A stretch of 34,341 bases of DNA from Gallionellaceae bacterium (GCA_028714735.1 JAQTLU010000021.1:16048-50388); one strand, 5' to 3'; numbered from the stretch's first letter, positions 7,129 through 15,049 are shown. Notes: a model not told the origin generated them from the letters alone. Numbers and translations are program-made.

Positions 7129-7136
7129 CCCCGCCC

Positions 7137-9266
7137 ATGCCCGCCGATCTTCTTGAAGGCCTCAACCCCGACCAGCTTGCCGCCGTCACCGCCCCGGGCT
7201 CCGCCCTGGTCCTGGCCGGGGCCGGCTCGGGCAAGACCCGTGTCCTCACCACCCGCATCGCCTGGCTGGTCCAGAACGCCCAGGTCTCGCCCATGGGCCT
7301 GCTCGCGGTCACCTTCACCAACAAGGCGGCCAAGGAGATGCTGACCCGGCTTTCGGCGATGCTGCCGATCAACACCCGGGGCATGTGGGTAGGCACCTTC
7401 CACGGCCTGTGCAACCGCCTGCTGCGCGCCCACCACCGCGACGCCGGCCTGCCGCAGCTGTTCCAGATCCTCGATTCGGCCGACCAGCTTTCCGCCATCA
7501 AGCGCCTGATGAAGGCGCTCAACGTCGACACCGACAAGTACGAGCCGCGCAAGCTGCAGCACTTCATCAACATGAACAAGGAGGCCGGCCTGCGCGCCGA
7601 CAAGGTCGAGGCCTGGGACCCCTACACGCGCCGCCTGACCGAACTGTTCGGCGAGTACGACGGCCAGTGCCACCGCGAGGGCGTGGTCGATTTCGCCGAG
7701 CTGCTGCTGCGCTCCTACGAGCTGCTCAGCCGCAACGCCCTGCTGCGCGAGCACTACCAGACCCGCTTCCGGCACATCCTGGTGGACGAGTTCCAGGACA
7801 CCAGCAAGCTGCAATACGCCTGGCTGCAATTGCTGGCCGGACCGGACACCACCCTGTTCGCGGTCGGCGACGACGACCAGTCGATCTATGCCTTCCGCGG
7901 CGCCGACGTCGGCAACATGGGCGTATTCATGCGCGACCTGGGCATCGAGGCGCCGATCAAGCTGACCCAGAACTACCGCTCCCACTCGACCATCCTCGAT
8001 GCCGCCAACGCGGTGATCTCGCGCAACGAGAACCGCCTGGGCAAGGACCTGTGGACCGACGCCGGCGTCGGTGAACAAATCCGCCACTACCAAGCCAACG
8101 ACGACCGCGAGGAGGCCGGTTTCGTGGTCGAGGCGATCCGCGAGCTCTACCGCGAGGGCCTCGGTTACTCGGATATCGCCATCCTGTACCGCTCCAACGC
8201 CCAGTCGCGCGCCATCGAGCACGCCCTGTTCACGGCCGGGCTGCCTTACCGCGTCTACGGCGGCCAGCGCTTCTTCGAGCGCGCCGAGATCAAGCACGCC
8301 CTGGCCTATATGCGCCTGATCGCCAACCCGGAAGACGACAACGCCTTACTGCGCGTGGTCAATTTCCCGACCCGCGGCGTCGGCGCCCGCACCCTGGAAC
8401 TGCTCGATGCGGCCGCGCGCCAGGGCGGCATGCCGCTGTGGCAGGCGGCCTGCGCCGGCGGCGGCAAGAACAAGGGCCTGGCCGGCTTCGTGACCCTGAT
8501 CGAGGCCATGCGCGCCGAGGCGTCCGACTTGCCCTTGCCCGAGGTGGCCGAGATCGTCGTCGAACGCTCCGGCCTGCTCGCGCACTACCGGGCCGAGAAG
8601 GAAGGCGAGAGCCGGATCGAGAACCTCAACGAACTGACCAACGCCGCCCTGGCCTTCGCCCAGGAATCGGACGACCACAGCCTGACCGCTTTTCTGGCCC
8701 ACGCCGCGCTCGAAGCCGGCGACCACGAGGCCGGCGCCAGCGCCGACGCGGTCCAGTTGATGACCGTGCACGCCGCCAAGGGCCTGGAGTTCCACACCGT
8801 GTTCATCACCGGCCTGGAGGAGGGCCTGTTCCCGCACGAGAACGCCCTATCCGAAGTGGACGGCCTGGAAGAGGAGCGTCGGCTGATGTATGTCGCGCTG
8901 ACCCGCGCCCGGCGCCGGCTGTTCATCAGCCACGCCCAGATGCGCATGCTGCACGGCCAGCCGCGCTACGGCCTGCCGTCGCGCTTCCTGGAAGAGATCC
9001 CGGCCGCGCTGGTGCATTCGCTGAACCGGCGTCCGGCGGCGCCCGCCTACGCGGCACCGGCCGCCCGCAGCCCCGGCGTTCAGCCCCCGCAGCCATCGCG
9101 CAACCTGCCACACAAGATCGGCGCCCGGGTCAGCCACGCCCGCTACGGCGAGGGCGTGGTGTCCGGCTACCAGGGCCAGGGCACCGAGGCCGAGATCCGC
9201 ATCGCCTTCCCCAAGGTCGGCGACAAGTGGTTCCTCCTGGATTACGTCAAGCTGACCGCCTGCTGA
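7137..9266 (+). CDS. uvrD: ATP-dependent DNA helicase UvrD (helicase II)
   Basis: UvrD is a superfamily 1A 3'-5' helicase that removes the incised strand in nucleotide excision repair and unwinds from MutHL nicks in mismatch repair. The 709 residues contain the ordered motifs: Q-motif region NPDQLAAV, Walker A AGAGSGKT (27-34), Walker B LVDEFQD (217-221), QSIYAFRGAD (motif III), LTQNYRS (motif IV), LMTVHAAKGLEF (motif V) and VALTRARRRL (motif VI). The C-terminal tail HARYGEGVVSGYQGQG ... KWFLLDYVKL is the UvrD/PcrA tail absent from Rep, which decides the name. The gene ends seven bases before the convergent outer-membrane protein gene. Confidence 0.96.
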   Translation: MPADLLEGLNPDQLAAVTAPGSALVLAGAGSGKTRVLTTRIAWLVQNAQVSPMGLLAVTFTNKAAKEMLTRLSAMLPINTRGMWVGTFHGLCNRLLRAHHRDAGLPQLFQILDSADQLSAIKRLMKALNVDTDKYEPRKLQHFINMNKEAGLRADKVEAWDPYTRRLTELFGEYDGQCHREGVVDFAELLLRSYELLSRNALLREHYQTRFRHILVDEFQDTSKLQYAWLQLLAGPDTTLFAVGDDDQSIYAFRGADVGNMGVFMRDLGIEAPIKLTQNYRSHSTILDAANAVISRNENRLGKDLWTDAGVGEQIRHYQANDDREEAGFVVEAIRELYREGLGYSDIAILYRSNAQSRAIEHALFTAGLPYRVYGGQRFFERAEIKHALAYMRLIANPEDDNALLRVVNFPTRGVGARTLELLDAAARQGGMPLWQAACAGGGKNKGLAGFVTLIEAMRAEASDLPLPEVAEIVVERSGLLAHYRAEKEGESRIENLNELTNAALAFAQESDDHSLTAFLAHAALEAGDHEAGASADAVQLMTVHAAKGLEFHTVFITGLEEGLFPHENALSEVDGLEEERRLMYVALTRARRRLFISHAQMRMLHGQPRYGLPSRFLEEIPAALVHSLNRRPAAPAYAAPAARSPGVQPPQPSRNLPHKIGARVSHARYGEGVVSGYQGQGTEAEIRIAFPKVGDKWFLLDYVKLTAC

Positions 9267-9273
9267 ACCCGAC

Positions 9274-10224
9274 TCAGAAGTCGTAGCCGAGCCCCAGCGT
9301 GAGCGACCACGGCGCGGTGAGCTGCTCGCCGTTGACCTTCTGGCGGATGGGAATCTGGACGCTGCCGTAAGCGTGCATGTTGGCCCCGACCAGGACGCTC
9401 AACCCGGGGGTGAAATAGGTCGCACTGCCGCCGGAGTGGCCATCAGGATCGGCCAGGGCGCCGCTGTCGCGGGCACGGTACAGGTAATTGACCTGCAGCA
9501 GGCCGGTGACCGATTCGCCGAAGGGGTAGTAGACGCCGAGGTCGACGCCATAGCTGTGGCCGGGTTCAAAGCCGGAGCGGTGGGCGAGCGGGGTCTGCAC
9601 CTGAACCTGGGCGAAGCCGCCCCATTTCGAGTCGGCGATCGCGCCGTGCAGGTGGCCGCCCAGGATCAGGTCGGTGCTGCCCGTGCCGGGTTGCAGCCCG
9701 GCCTCCATGGGCTCGCCCGGCACCATTTCCTGACCGGTATCGCCGGTGGGCAGTTTCAGCCCGAAACGGACGCCGCCGCCCCAGCGGTGGTCCCCGGCCA
9801 TGAAGCGGTACTTGCCGGCGACGCGCACATCGCCCAGTTCGGTGTAGCTCGCCTGCTCGACCTCGGGCGGCAGGCTGTCGATGGTGTGGGCATGGTCGCG
9901 GCTGACCACAGGCACCTGCACCGACACGCTCCAGGCGCGGTTGATTGCGTAATCCAGGTCGGCGGTCAGGGACTGGTTGAGGGTGCGCTTGTTCTCGATC
10001 TCCTCGCCCGAGCCGGTCGGGTCCGGCGGCGCAACCTTGTCGGAACCGGCGCGCAGTATGTCGGCCCTGGAATAGTTGTAGCGCAGGTCGATGCGCAGAC
10101 CCTGGTCGTGGGTCAGGCTCTCGATGTCCCAGGCCGGGTTCATCTCGCAGGCCATCGATCCGCACGAGGCCTGGGCCTGGGGTATCGCGCCGGCAATGGC
10201 CAGCAGGGCAATGGTTTTTTTCAT
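9274..10224 (-). CDS. predicted outer-membrane beta-barrel protein
   Basis: The 316-residue protein begins with a signal peptide (MKKTIALLAIAGAIPQAQA, cleavage about residue 19) and continues with a cysteine pair in SCGSMACEMN. The rest is rich in alternating polar/hydrophobic strands with many Tyr, Gly and Asp, for example LRIDLRYNYSRAD, GGGVRFGLKLPTGDTG and YGVDLGVYYPFGE, and it ends in Phe (LTLGLGYDF). This is the terminal signature recognised by the barrel-assembly machinery. It resembles barrels annotated as MetA-pathway or generic outer-membrane transporters, but the cargo is unknown. A paired motif lies upstream of its start (10282-10330). Confidence 0.72.
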   Translation of the reverse strand: MKKTIALLAIAGAIPQAQASCGSMACEMNPAWDIESLTHDQGLRIDLRYNYSRADILRAGSDKVAPPDPTGSGEEIENKRTLNQSLTADLDYAINRAWSVSVQVPVVSRDHAHTIDSLPPEVEQASYTELGDVRVAGKYRFMAGDHRWGGGVRFGLKLPTGDTGQEMVPGEPMEAGLQPGTGSTDLILGGHLHGAIADSKWGGFAQVQVQTPLAHRSGFEPGHSYGVDLGVYYPFGESVTGLLQVNYLYRARDSGALADPDGHSGGSATYFTPGLSVLVGANMHAYGSVQIPIRQKVNGEQLTAPWSLTLGLGYDF

Positions 10225-10281
10225 GACGGCGGCCCCCTGTTTTCGTTGCCAACGATTATCCGATGGCCACGGTGAAATACA

Positions 10282-10330
10282 CTACGGCAAAACCCTACCT
10301 CGGCAGCTGGGATTTTTCTACCGCAAAACG
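10282..10330 (-). promoter_or_regulatory. direct and inverted motif pair upstream of the barrel gene
   Basis: CTACGGCAAAAC (10282-10293) and CTACCGCAAAAC (10318-10329) are 12-base direct repeats with one mismatch and starts 36 bp apart. Between them AAAACCC (10289-10295) faces GGGATTTTT (10309-10317), giving an imperfect dyad. The block lies 58-106 bases upstream of the outer-membrane protein start on the minus strand and within the gap after the PNPOx-GAF gene, so it most likely serves the barrel gene as an activator or repressor site. The binding protein is unknown. Confidence 0.4.
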
Positions 10331-10353
10331 GCTCGCCGGGCCTGTCGCAGCGT

Positions 10354-11709
10354 TCATCCGGCCGTTGCCTCGGCCAGCCGCAGCGGCCGGCCGACGTTCA
10401 GGCGAAAGCAGCCGCGCCGGGTCTTTTCGATGGCGATGAACGGGCAACGCTCGGCCAGCCGGCGTTGCAGCAGGATCAGCCGGGCATCCAGGTTATCGTT
10501 GATGTCCGGCAGCTTGAGCGAGGCATCCAGGCGCAACTCGCGGTTGCTGAATTCGGCCCGGCCTTCGGCGTGCTCGCGCAACAACTTCCAGATGATGGCG
10601 CCGGCCACCCCCTTGATGAGGTAATCGTTGTCGACGAACACGCTCTGGTCGGCGGAAAAGTGCCGGATCAGGACCGGCGTACCCTGGGCCTGCGCAGGCG
10701 GCCCGCTTGGCTCGGCGGCCGGCATGGTCTTCTCGGCGGGGTGCTCGCCGTTACGGGACAGCAATTCGACCGCCAGCGCCAACTGGCCCGCCAGCACCGC
10801 CAGGGCATCCTCGTCCTCATAGGTGAAGCGCTGCTCCTGCGGGCTCTCCACGTACACCACGCCGAGCAGGCGGTCGCCCAGGACCAGGGGAACCGCCAGT
10901 TGGCTGCCCGCCTCGGTCAGGCCGGGGAAGGGGATCTCGGTTTCCAGGGCGTCGCCGTCGGCGCTGGCGGCGAAGCGTTGCCGCGTGGCCTGGCTGTAGC
11001 GGTATTCCTGTACCGCGTAGCCGATGCGGATAGGCGTGCGCGCGCTGGCCGAGACGCCGACGATGCCCTCGCCCATGCGCACCTCGGACCCCACCCCGGA
11101 CTCCGGATAGCCGCGGCTGGCGACGGTGTACAGGCGCCGGCCGTCCGGGTCCGGCATCAGCAGCATGGCATGGCGGATATCCCAGTGGCGTTCCAGGCCG
11201 GCCAGCATGACATCGAGCAGGTGGGCGAGGTCGACGCAGCCGGAGAGTTCGGCCACGCAGGCACGCAGCCCGGACAGCAGTTCGGCGCGCGGCGGGCTGT
11301 CCGGGCCGGCCTCGCCCGGCACCGCTTCGACGTCGATCACCCGGTAGACATCCGAGCCGCGCAGCCGGAACACCTTGCTCATGCCGGTATGGGAAGCGAT
11401 CGCGGCCAGCCTGGCCTTCATGTTCTCGAACAGCGGGCCCTCGGTCTCGGTACGCAGGTACTCGAGCTGGAGGGTGTAGTGGGCGGCGCTCACCGGGTCG
11501 ACCACCTCCACGGTCGCACGCGGGTTGTCCAGTATGTTCTCCCGGGTCTTGTTGAAGAACTGGTAGGACAGGGCGACATGGCCGTTGTCGACGTAATGGA
11601 CATGGGAGAGCTTGGCCACATTCGGCACGCCGTCCGGCGCACAGGTGGCGATCGAGGCCGGCACCGCGCCCTCGAAACAACGCCGCAACGCATACAGGGC
11701 GGCCATCAT
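10354..11709 (-). CDS. PNPOx-like / GAF / winged-helix sensor-regulator
   Basis: The 451-residue protein appears to have three parts. Residues 5-130 resemble a pyridoxamine-phosphate-oxidase-type flavin-binding split barrel (ASIATCAPDGVPNVAKLSH, then ENILDNPRATVEVVDP). Residues 150-315 look like a GAF sensor domain (LLDVMLAGLERHWDIRHAML, GEGIVGVSA, LAVPLVLGDRLLGVVYVES). After a Pro/Ala-rich linker, residues 355-446 look like an OmpR/PhoB-type winged helix: GVAGAIIWKLLREHAEGR, FSNRELRLD, NLDARLILLQRRLAE and the final hairpin IEKTRRGCFRL. I infer a one-component transcription regulator that senses a flavin, heme or small ligand. The frame is open far upstream, but ATG 11709 overlaps the stop of the preceding gene (ATGA) and the first domain begins there. 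Confidence 0.75.
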   Translation of the reverse strand: MMAALYALRRCFEGAVPASIATCAPDGVPNVAKLSHVHYVDNGHVALSYQFFNKTRENILDNPRATVEVVDPVSAAHYTLQLEYLRTETEGPLFENMKARLAAIASHTGMSKVFRLRGSDVYRVIDVEAVPGEAGPDSPPRAELLSGLRACVAELSGCVDLAHLLDVMLAGLERHWDIRHAMLLMPDPDGRRLYTVASRGYPESGVGSEVRMGEGIVGVSASARTPIRIGYAVQEYRYSQATRQRFAASADGDALETEIPFPGLTEAGSQLAVPLVLGDRLLGVVYVESPQEQRFTYEDEDALAVLAGQLALAVELLSRNGEHPAEKTMPAAEPSGPPAQAQGTPVLIRHFSADQSVFVDNDYLIKGVAGAIIWKLLREHAEGRAEFSNRELRLDASLKLPDINDNLDARLILLQRRLAERCPFIAIEKTRRGCFRLNVGRPLRLAEATAG

Positions 11710-12209
11710 GGCCCAGGCTCCAGGCGCTGGCCGGCCTTGGGCCCGGGGGTCTGCTCGAACACCGCATCGGGCGTGAAGGCGATGGCCATCGCATCGTCGC
11801 CGGCCGGCGCCATCAGGGCGCGGGAGAAGCTTTCCGTATAACCCAGGGCGATGATTTCCGTGGCGAACGCCGCGCCGCAGGCCAGCATGCGCGCCCGGTC
11901 GCCCGCCGCCAGGGGCCGGATGCGGACCCGGGCGCCCTTGAGCTGTATCGTCTCGTGGGTCTTGGGGCGGCTGAACACGACGGCAACCGGGGCGCCCGCC
12001 GCCAGGTCGCGCAGCAAGGCGGTCGAGCGGCGCCTGGACAGGAACACCACCACCTCGCGCCGGTCGGCCGCCACCCGGCACCCGTACGCCCGTGCGATCG
12101 ACGGCACCCTGGCCTCGTCACGCGAGGCCACGTTGATCGCGACCGGTCCGCCGAGAAATTCGGCATGCATCGCATCCAGCAACGGTGGATCGGATTTCGT
12201 CCTGGGCAT
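11706..12209 (-). CDS. pyridoxamine 5'-phosphate oxidase family protein
   Basis: This small protein (167 residues from ATG 12209; 175 if a GTG at 12233 is used) resembles flavin-binding split-barrel proteins of the PNPOx family. Visible features are LDAMHAEFLGGPVAINVASRD, the strands REVVVFLSRRRSTALLRDL and PVAVVFSRPKTHETIQLKGA, and the helix before FTPDAVFEQTPG at the end. The ATG is preferred because GGTGG lies a few bases upstream and the fold begins after it. Members bind FMN, F420 or heme, and the ligand cannot be told here. The gene overlaps the PNPOx-GAF regulator by four bases, so the two are coupled, and it diverges from the cytochrome/E1 operon. Confidence 0.72.
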   Translation of the reverse strand: MPRTKSDPPLLDAMHAEFLGGPVAINVASRDEARVPSIARAYGCRVAADRREVVVFLSRRRSTALLRDLAAGAPVAVVFSRPKTHETIQLKGARVRIRPLAAGDRARMLACGAAFATEIIALGYTESFSRALMAPAGDDAMAIAFTPDAVFEQTPGPKAGQRLEPGP

Positions 12210-12322
12210 GGGCGGCCACCAATAACCAAGCACATCAGTCGGGAATGTCAGGCCGATTCTACCGGCCCAACCGGTGAATTTCGAGCAGCCTGTGGAAACT
12301 CGGCCACCGGCACCCGACGGCC

Positions 12323-12366
12323 TTTAGCGAATTTTTAGCATTTCCTTAGCGAACTGTTAGCGGCAG
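12323..12366. promoter_or_regulatory. four TTAGC direct repeats at exact 11-bp spacing
   Basis: TTAGC occurs at 12324, 12335, 12346 and 12357, each 11 bp after the last, in an AT-rich patch of otherwise GC-rich DNA. The 11-bp units are TTTAGCGAATT, TTTAGCATTTC, CTTAGCGAACT and GTTAGCGGCAG. Direct repeats one helical turn apart are the usual binding site of OmpR/PhoB-type winged-helix regulators, which bind head-to-tail. The array ends 58 bases before the cytochrome start and about 114 bases before the PNPOx gene on the other strand, so it could control both. A weak -10-like TAACCT lies at 12384-12389. The cytochrome gene has a strong AGGGAGG site at 12409-12415. Confidence 0.7.
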
Positions 12367-12424
12367 GCTCGCAGAGCCGGGCCTAACCTTCACGGCAGGT
12401 AAACCGCCAGGGAGGCTACCCGCC

Positions 12425-12937
12425 ATGAATATCCATCCTTTTTCCGTCGCCGGCCTGGCCGCCATCGCCCTGCTCGCCCAGACGGCCACGGCGGCGGATC
12501 CGGGAGACGGTGCAAAACTCATCGAGCGCGGCCAGTACCTGATCCGGGTCAGCGGGTGCAACGACTGCCATACCCCCGGCTACCCCGAATCGGATGGCAA
12601 GGTCCCGGCCCAACAATGGCTCACCGGCAGCCCAGTGGGGTTTCAGGGCCCCTGGGGCACCTCCTACCCGGGCAATCTGCGCCTGAGACTGCACGGCCTG
12701 AGCGAGGCCCAGTGGCTGGCCCGCGCCCGCCAGCCGATGCGGCCGCCGATGCCCTGGTTCAACCTGAGCGCCATGACCGACCGGGATCTGGTCGCGATCT
12801 ACCGCTTCGTCCGCAACCTCGGCCCGGCCGGCGAACCGGCGCCCGCCGCCGCCGCGCCCGGCGTTCAGGTGGCGACACCGTACATCGAGTTCGTGCCGAA
12901 AAACCTGCCTGCCTCCGCCAAGCACGCCGAGCGCTGA
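12425..12937 (+). CDS. periplasmic monoheme cytochrome c
   Basis: The 170-residue protein has a signal peptide (cleavage likely after ATA, residue 23) and one heme-attachment motif CNDCH (45-49) within the common context GQYLIRVSGCNDCHTPGYP. Candidate axial methionines are Met105, Met109 and Met117 in the PMRPPMPWFNLSAM stretch, which precedes the last helix DLVAIYRFVRNLG. The C-terminal tail is Pro/Ala-rich. It should carry electrons in the periplasm. It is the first gene of an operon with the E1 alpha and beta genes (21- and 20-base gaps), which suggests a functional link, although E1 enzymes are cytosolic. Strong ribosome binding site AGGGAGG at nine bases. Confidence 0.9.
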   Translation: MNIHPFSVAGLAAIALLAQTATAADPGDGAKLIERGQYLIRVSGCNDCHTPGYPESDGKVPAQQWLTGSPVGFQGPWGTSYPGNLRLRLHGLSEAQWLARARQPMRPPMPWFNLSAMTDRDLVAIYRFVRNLGPAGEPAPAAAAPGVQVATPYIEFVPKNLPASAKHAER

Positions 12938-12958
12938 GACTGCCCGAGGAGACCTGCC

Positions 12959-13927
12959 ATGGACCATGAACAAGACATCGCGGCGGGCCCGCTGCGCCGG
13001 CTGGAAACCATGCTGCTGATTCGCGCCTACGAAAACCAGCTGGTCGAGCTGCAGCGCAACGGCGCCCCGGGCACCTGCACCAGCGTCGGCCAGGAGGCCT
13101 GCGCCGTGGGCGTGGTCGAGGCCCTGGACGTGCGCGACCGGATCGTCACCAACCACCGCAGCGCCGGCCACCTGATCGCCCGCGGCGCCGATCCGGGCCG
13201 CCTGATGGCCGAGGTGCTGGGCCGGGTCGACGGCTATTGCGGCGGCCGCAGCGGCAGCCTGCACATCTCGGCCAGGGAACTGGGCGTGGTGCTCACCTCC
13301 ACCATCGTCGGCGGCGAGCTGTCGCTGGCGCCCGGCGTCGCCCTGGCCCAGAAGATGGGCAAGGGCGAGCCGGGCGGCATCGTCGCGGTGTTCTTCGGCG
13401 ACGGCGCCGCCTGCGAGGGCATCTTCCATGAGGCCCTCAACCTGGCCGTGCACTGGCAACTGCCCATGCTGTTCGTGTGCGAGAACAACCAGTGGCAAGC
13501 CTTCGTGCACCGCCTGGAGACCATGGCCGACACCGCCATCGCCGAATGGGCGCGGGGCCATGGACTGCCGGTGGAGACCGTGGACGGCAACGATGTCGAG
13601 GCCGTCCACGACGCGGCGATCGCCGCCGTCGCGGGCATCCGCGCCTCCGGCAGGCCATGCTTCCTGGAACTGTCCACCTATCGCCAGCGCGGCCACTTCG
13701 AGCCTGACGACCAGGCCTATGTGGACCCGGCCGAGCTGCAGGCCTGGCTGGCACGGGATCCGATCCGCATGCAGCGCGAGCGCCTGCTCGAACGGGGCCT
13801 GATCGATGCCGTCGGCCTGGCCGCCATGGCACAACACACCCGGGAACGCATCGAGACTGCACTGGCCTTCGCCCAGGCGAGCGCCTGGCCGGCGCCCGAC
13901 AGCCTGCTCGAACACGTCTACGCCTGA
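12959..13927 (+). CDS. thiamine-diphosphate-dependent dehydrogenase E1 alpha subunit
   Basis: The 322-residue protein is an E1 alpha subunit of the pyruvate / acetoin / branched-chain 2-oxoacid type. The thiamine-diphosphate motif runs from GDG (147-149) in VFFGDGAACEGIFHEALN to NN (176-177) in VCENNQW. Also present are the pocket histidines in TNHRSAGHLIARG, the GGRSGSLHI loop and IVGGELSLAPGVAL. The size and the split alpha/beta layout are closest to acetoin-dehydrogenase-type enzymes (AcoA). The substrate cannot be assigned. No E2 acyltransferase or E3 lipoamide dehydrogenase follows, which is unusual. An AGGAGA at 12947-12952 precedes the ATG. Confidence 0.87.
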   Translation: MDHEQDIAAGPLRRLETMLLIRAYENQLVELQRNGAPGTCTSVGQEACAVGVVEALDVRDRIVTNHRSAGHLIARGADPGRLMAEVLGRVDGYCGGRSGSLHISARELGVVLTSTIVGGELSLAPGVALAQKMGKGEPGGIVAVFFGDGAACEGIFHEALNLAVHWQLPMLFVCENNQWQAFVHRLETMADTAIAEWARGHGLPVETVDGNDVEAVHDAAIAAVAGIRASGRPCFLELSTYRQRGHFEPDDQAYVDPAELQAWLARDPIRMQRERLLERGLIDAVGLAAMAQHTRERIETALAFAQASAWPAPDSLLEHVYA

Positions 13928-13947
13928 CCGGGGAAAGGACCCAGCCA

Positions 13948-15000
13948 ATGACCAGGATGACCCGCATGAGCGCAGAACAGGCGATGCACCAGGCCCTGCG
14001 CGAGGAGATGCAGCACGATCCCGACGTGCTGCTGATGGGCGAGGGCGTCGCCACCAAGCAGCGCGACCTGGTGACCGACTTCGGCGCCGACCGGGTGCGC
14101 AACACCCCGCTGGCCGAGGCCATCATCGCCGGCACCGCCGTGGGCGCTGCCGCCAGCGGCCTGCGGCCGGTGATCGACCTGCTGTTCGCGCCCTTCATGG
14201 CCTATGCCATGGACGCCCTGGTCAACAGCGCCGGCAAGCTGCGCTACCTGTCCGGCGGCCAGTTCAGGTTCCCCCTCGTGGCCATCGGCATGACCGGCAC
14301 CGGCTGGTGCGTCGGCGCCCAGCACAACCACAACCTGGAGGCCATGTTCGTCCACGCGCCCGGCCTCAAGGTGGTCATGCCCGCCGAACCCGCGGACTTC
14401 AAGGGCCTGCTCAAGGCCGCCATCCGGGACGACAACCCGGTGCTGTTCTTCGCCGATCTCGGTCTGCTGCACCAGGAAGGCGAGGTCCCCGATGCCGACG
14501 ATTTCATCGTGCCGATCGGCAAGGCCGCGCTGCGCCGGATCGGCAGCGACGTGACCCTGGTGAGCTACGCGAAGACCGTGGCGGTATGCCTGGAGGCCGC
14601 CCGCCAGCTGGCTGACCGGGGCATCTCGGCGGAGGTGATCGACCTGCGCAGTCTCAAGCCGCTGGACGAGGACGCCGTGCTGCAATCGGTGCGCAAGACC
14701 AGACGCCTGGTCATCGTCCATGAAGCCAGCGGCCTGTGCGGCATCGGCGCGGAACTGGCCGCCCTGGCCGCCGGCAAGGCCTTCGCCGCGCTGCGCGCGC
14801 CGGTGGTGCGGCTGACCGGACCGGATGCGCCCATGGCCTCGTCCTGGGCCCTGGAACAGGCCGCCGTGCCCCAGCCGGAAACGGTGACGGACTCGGTACT
14901 CGAACTGGTTGCCTATGGCGCCTCGGCCCCGCACTGGCTGGGCGATGCCTTGCCCGGCGGCGCCATGGCCACCGAGCCCGTCCTGATGAAATCTTATTGA
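13948..15000 (+). CDS. thiamine-diphosphate-dependent dehydrogenase E1 beta subunit
   Basis: The 350-residue partner of the E1 alpha subunit has the pyrimidine-binding transketolase-like domain (about 7-180) and the C-terminal transketolase domain (about 200-320). The glutamate that activates thiamine is in LLMGEGV (Glu32). NTPLAEAIIAGTAVGAA, FMAYAMDALVNSAGKLRY and IDLRSLKPLDEDAVLQSV with VIVHEAS are typical of AcoB/PdhB-type beta subunits. The start ATG 13948 follows GGGGAAAGGA. An ATG six codons downstream (13966) is the main alternative. The gene ends the operon, and a hairpin (15010-15025) and the convergent ampG gene follow. Confidence 0.87.
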   Translation: MTRMTRMSAEQAMHQALREEMQHDPDVLLMGEGVATKQRDLVTDFGADRVRNTPLAEAIIAGTAVGAAASGLRPVIDLLFAPFMAYAMDALVNSAGKLRYLSGGQFRFPLVAIGMTGTGWCVGAQHNHNLEAMFVHAPGLKVVMPAEPADFKGLLKAAIRDDNPVLFFADLGLLHQEGEVPDADDFIVPIGKAALRRIGSDVTLVSYAKTVAVCLEAARQLADRGISAEVIDLRSLKPLDEDAVLQSVRKTRRLVIVHEASGLCGIGAELAALAAGKAFAALRAPVVRLTGPDAPMASSWALEQAAVPQPETVTDSVLELVAYGASAPHWLGDALPGGAMATEPVLMKSY

Positions 15001-15009
15001 AGCGCGCAA

Positions 15010-15025
15010 CCCGCTTGCAAGCGGG
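15010..15025. terminator. palindromic hairpin between E1 beta and ampG
   Basis: CCCGCTTGCAAGCGGG is a perfect 16-base palindrome located ten bases after the E1 beta stop and 25 bases before the ampG stop on the other strand. As it lies between convergent genes it may terminate both transcripts. There is no T-run on either side, so it is not a textbook intrinsic terminator. Confidence 0.5.
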
Positions 15026-15049
15026 ACCGGGGTGGCCGCCGGCCCCGTA

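Noticed and set aside
11710-12081. 124-codon extension of the PNPOx-GAF regulator frame
   Set aside because: Overlaps the small PNPOx-like gene and is low complexity; the real start forms an ATGA overlap at 11706-11709.
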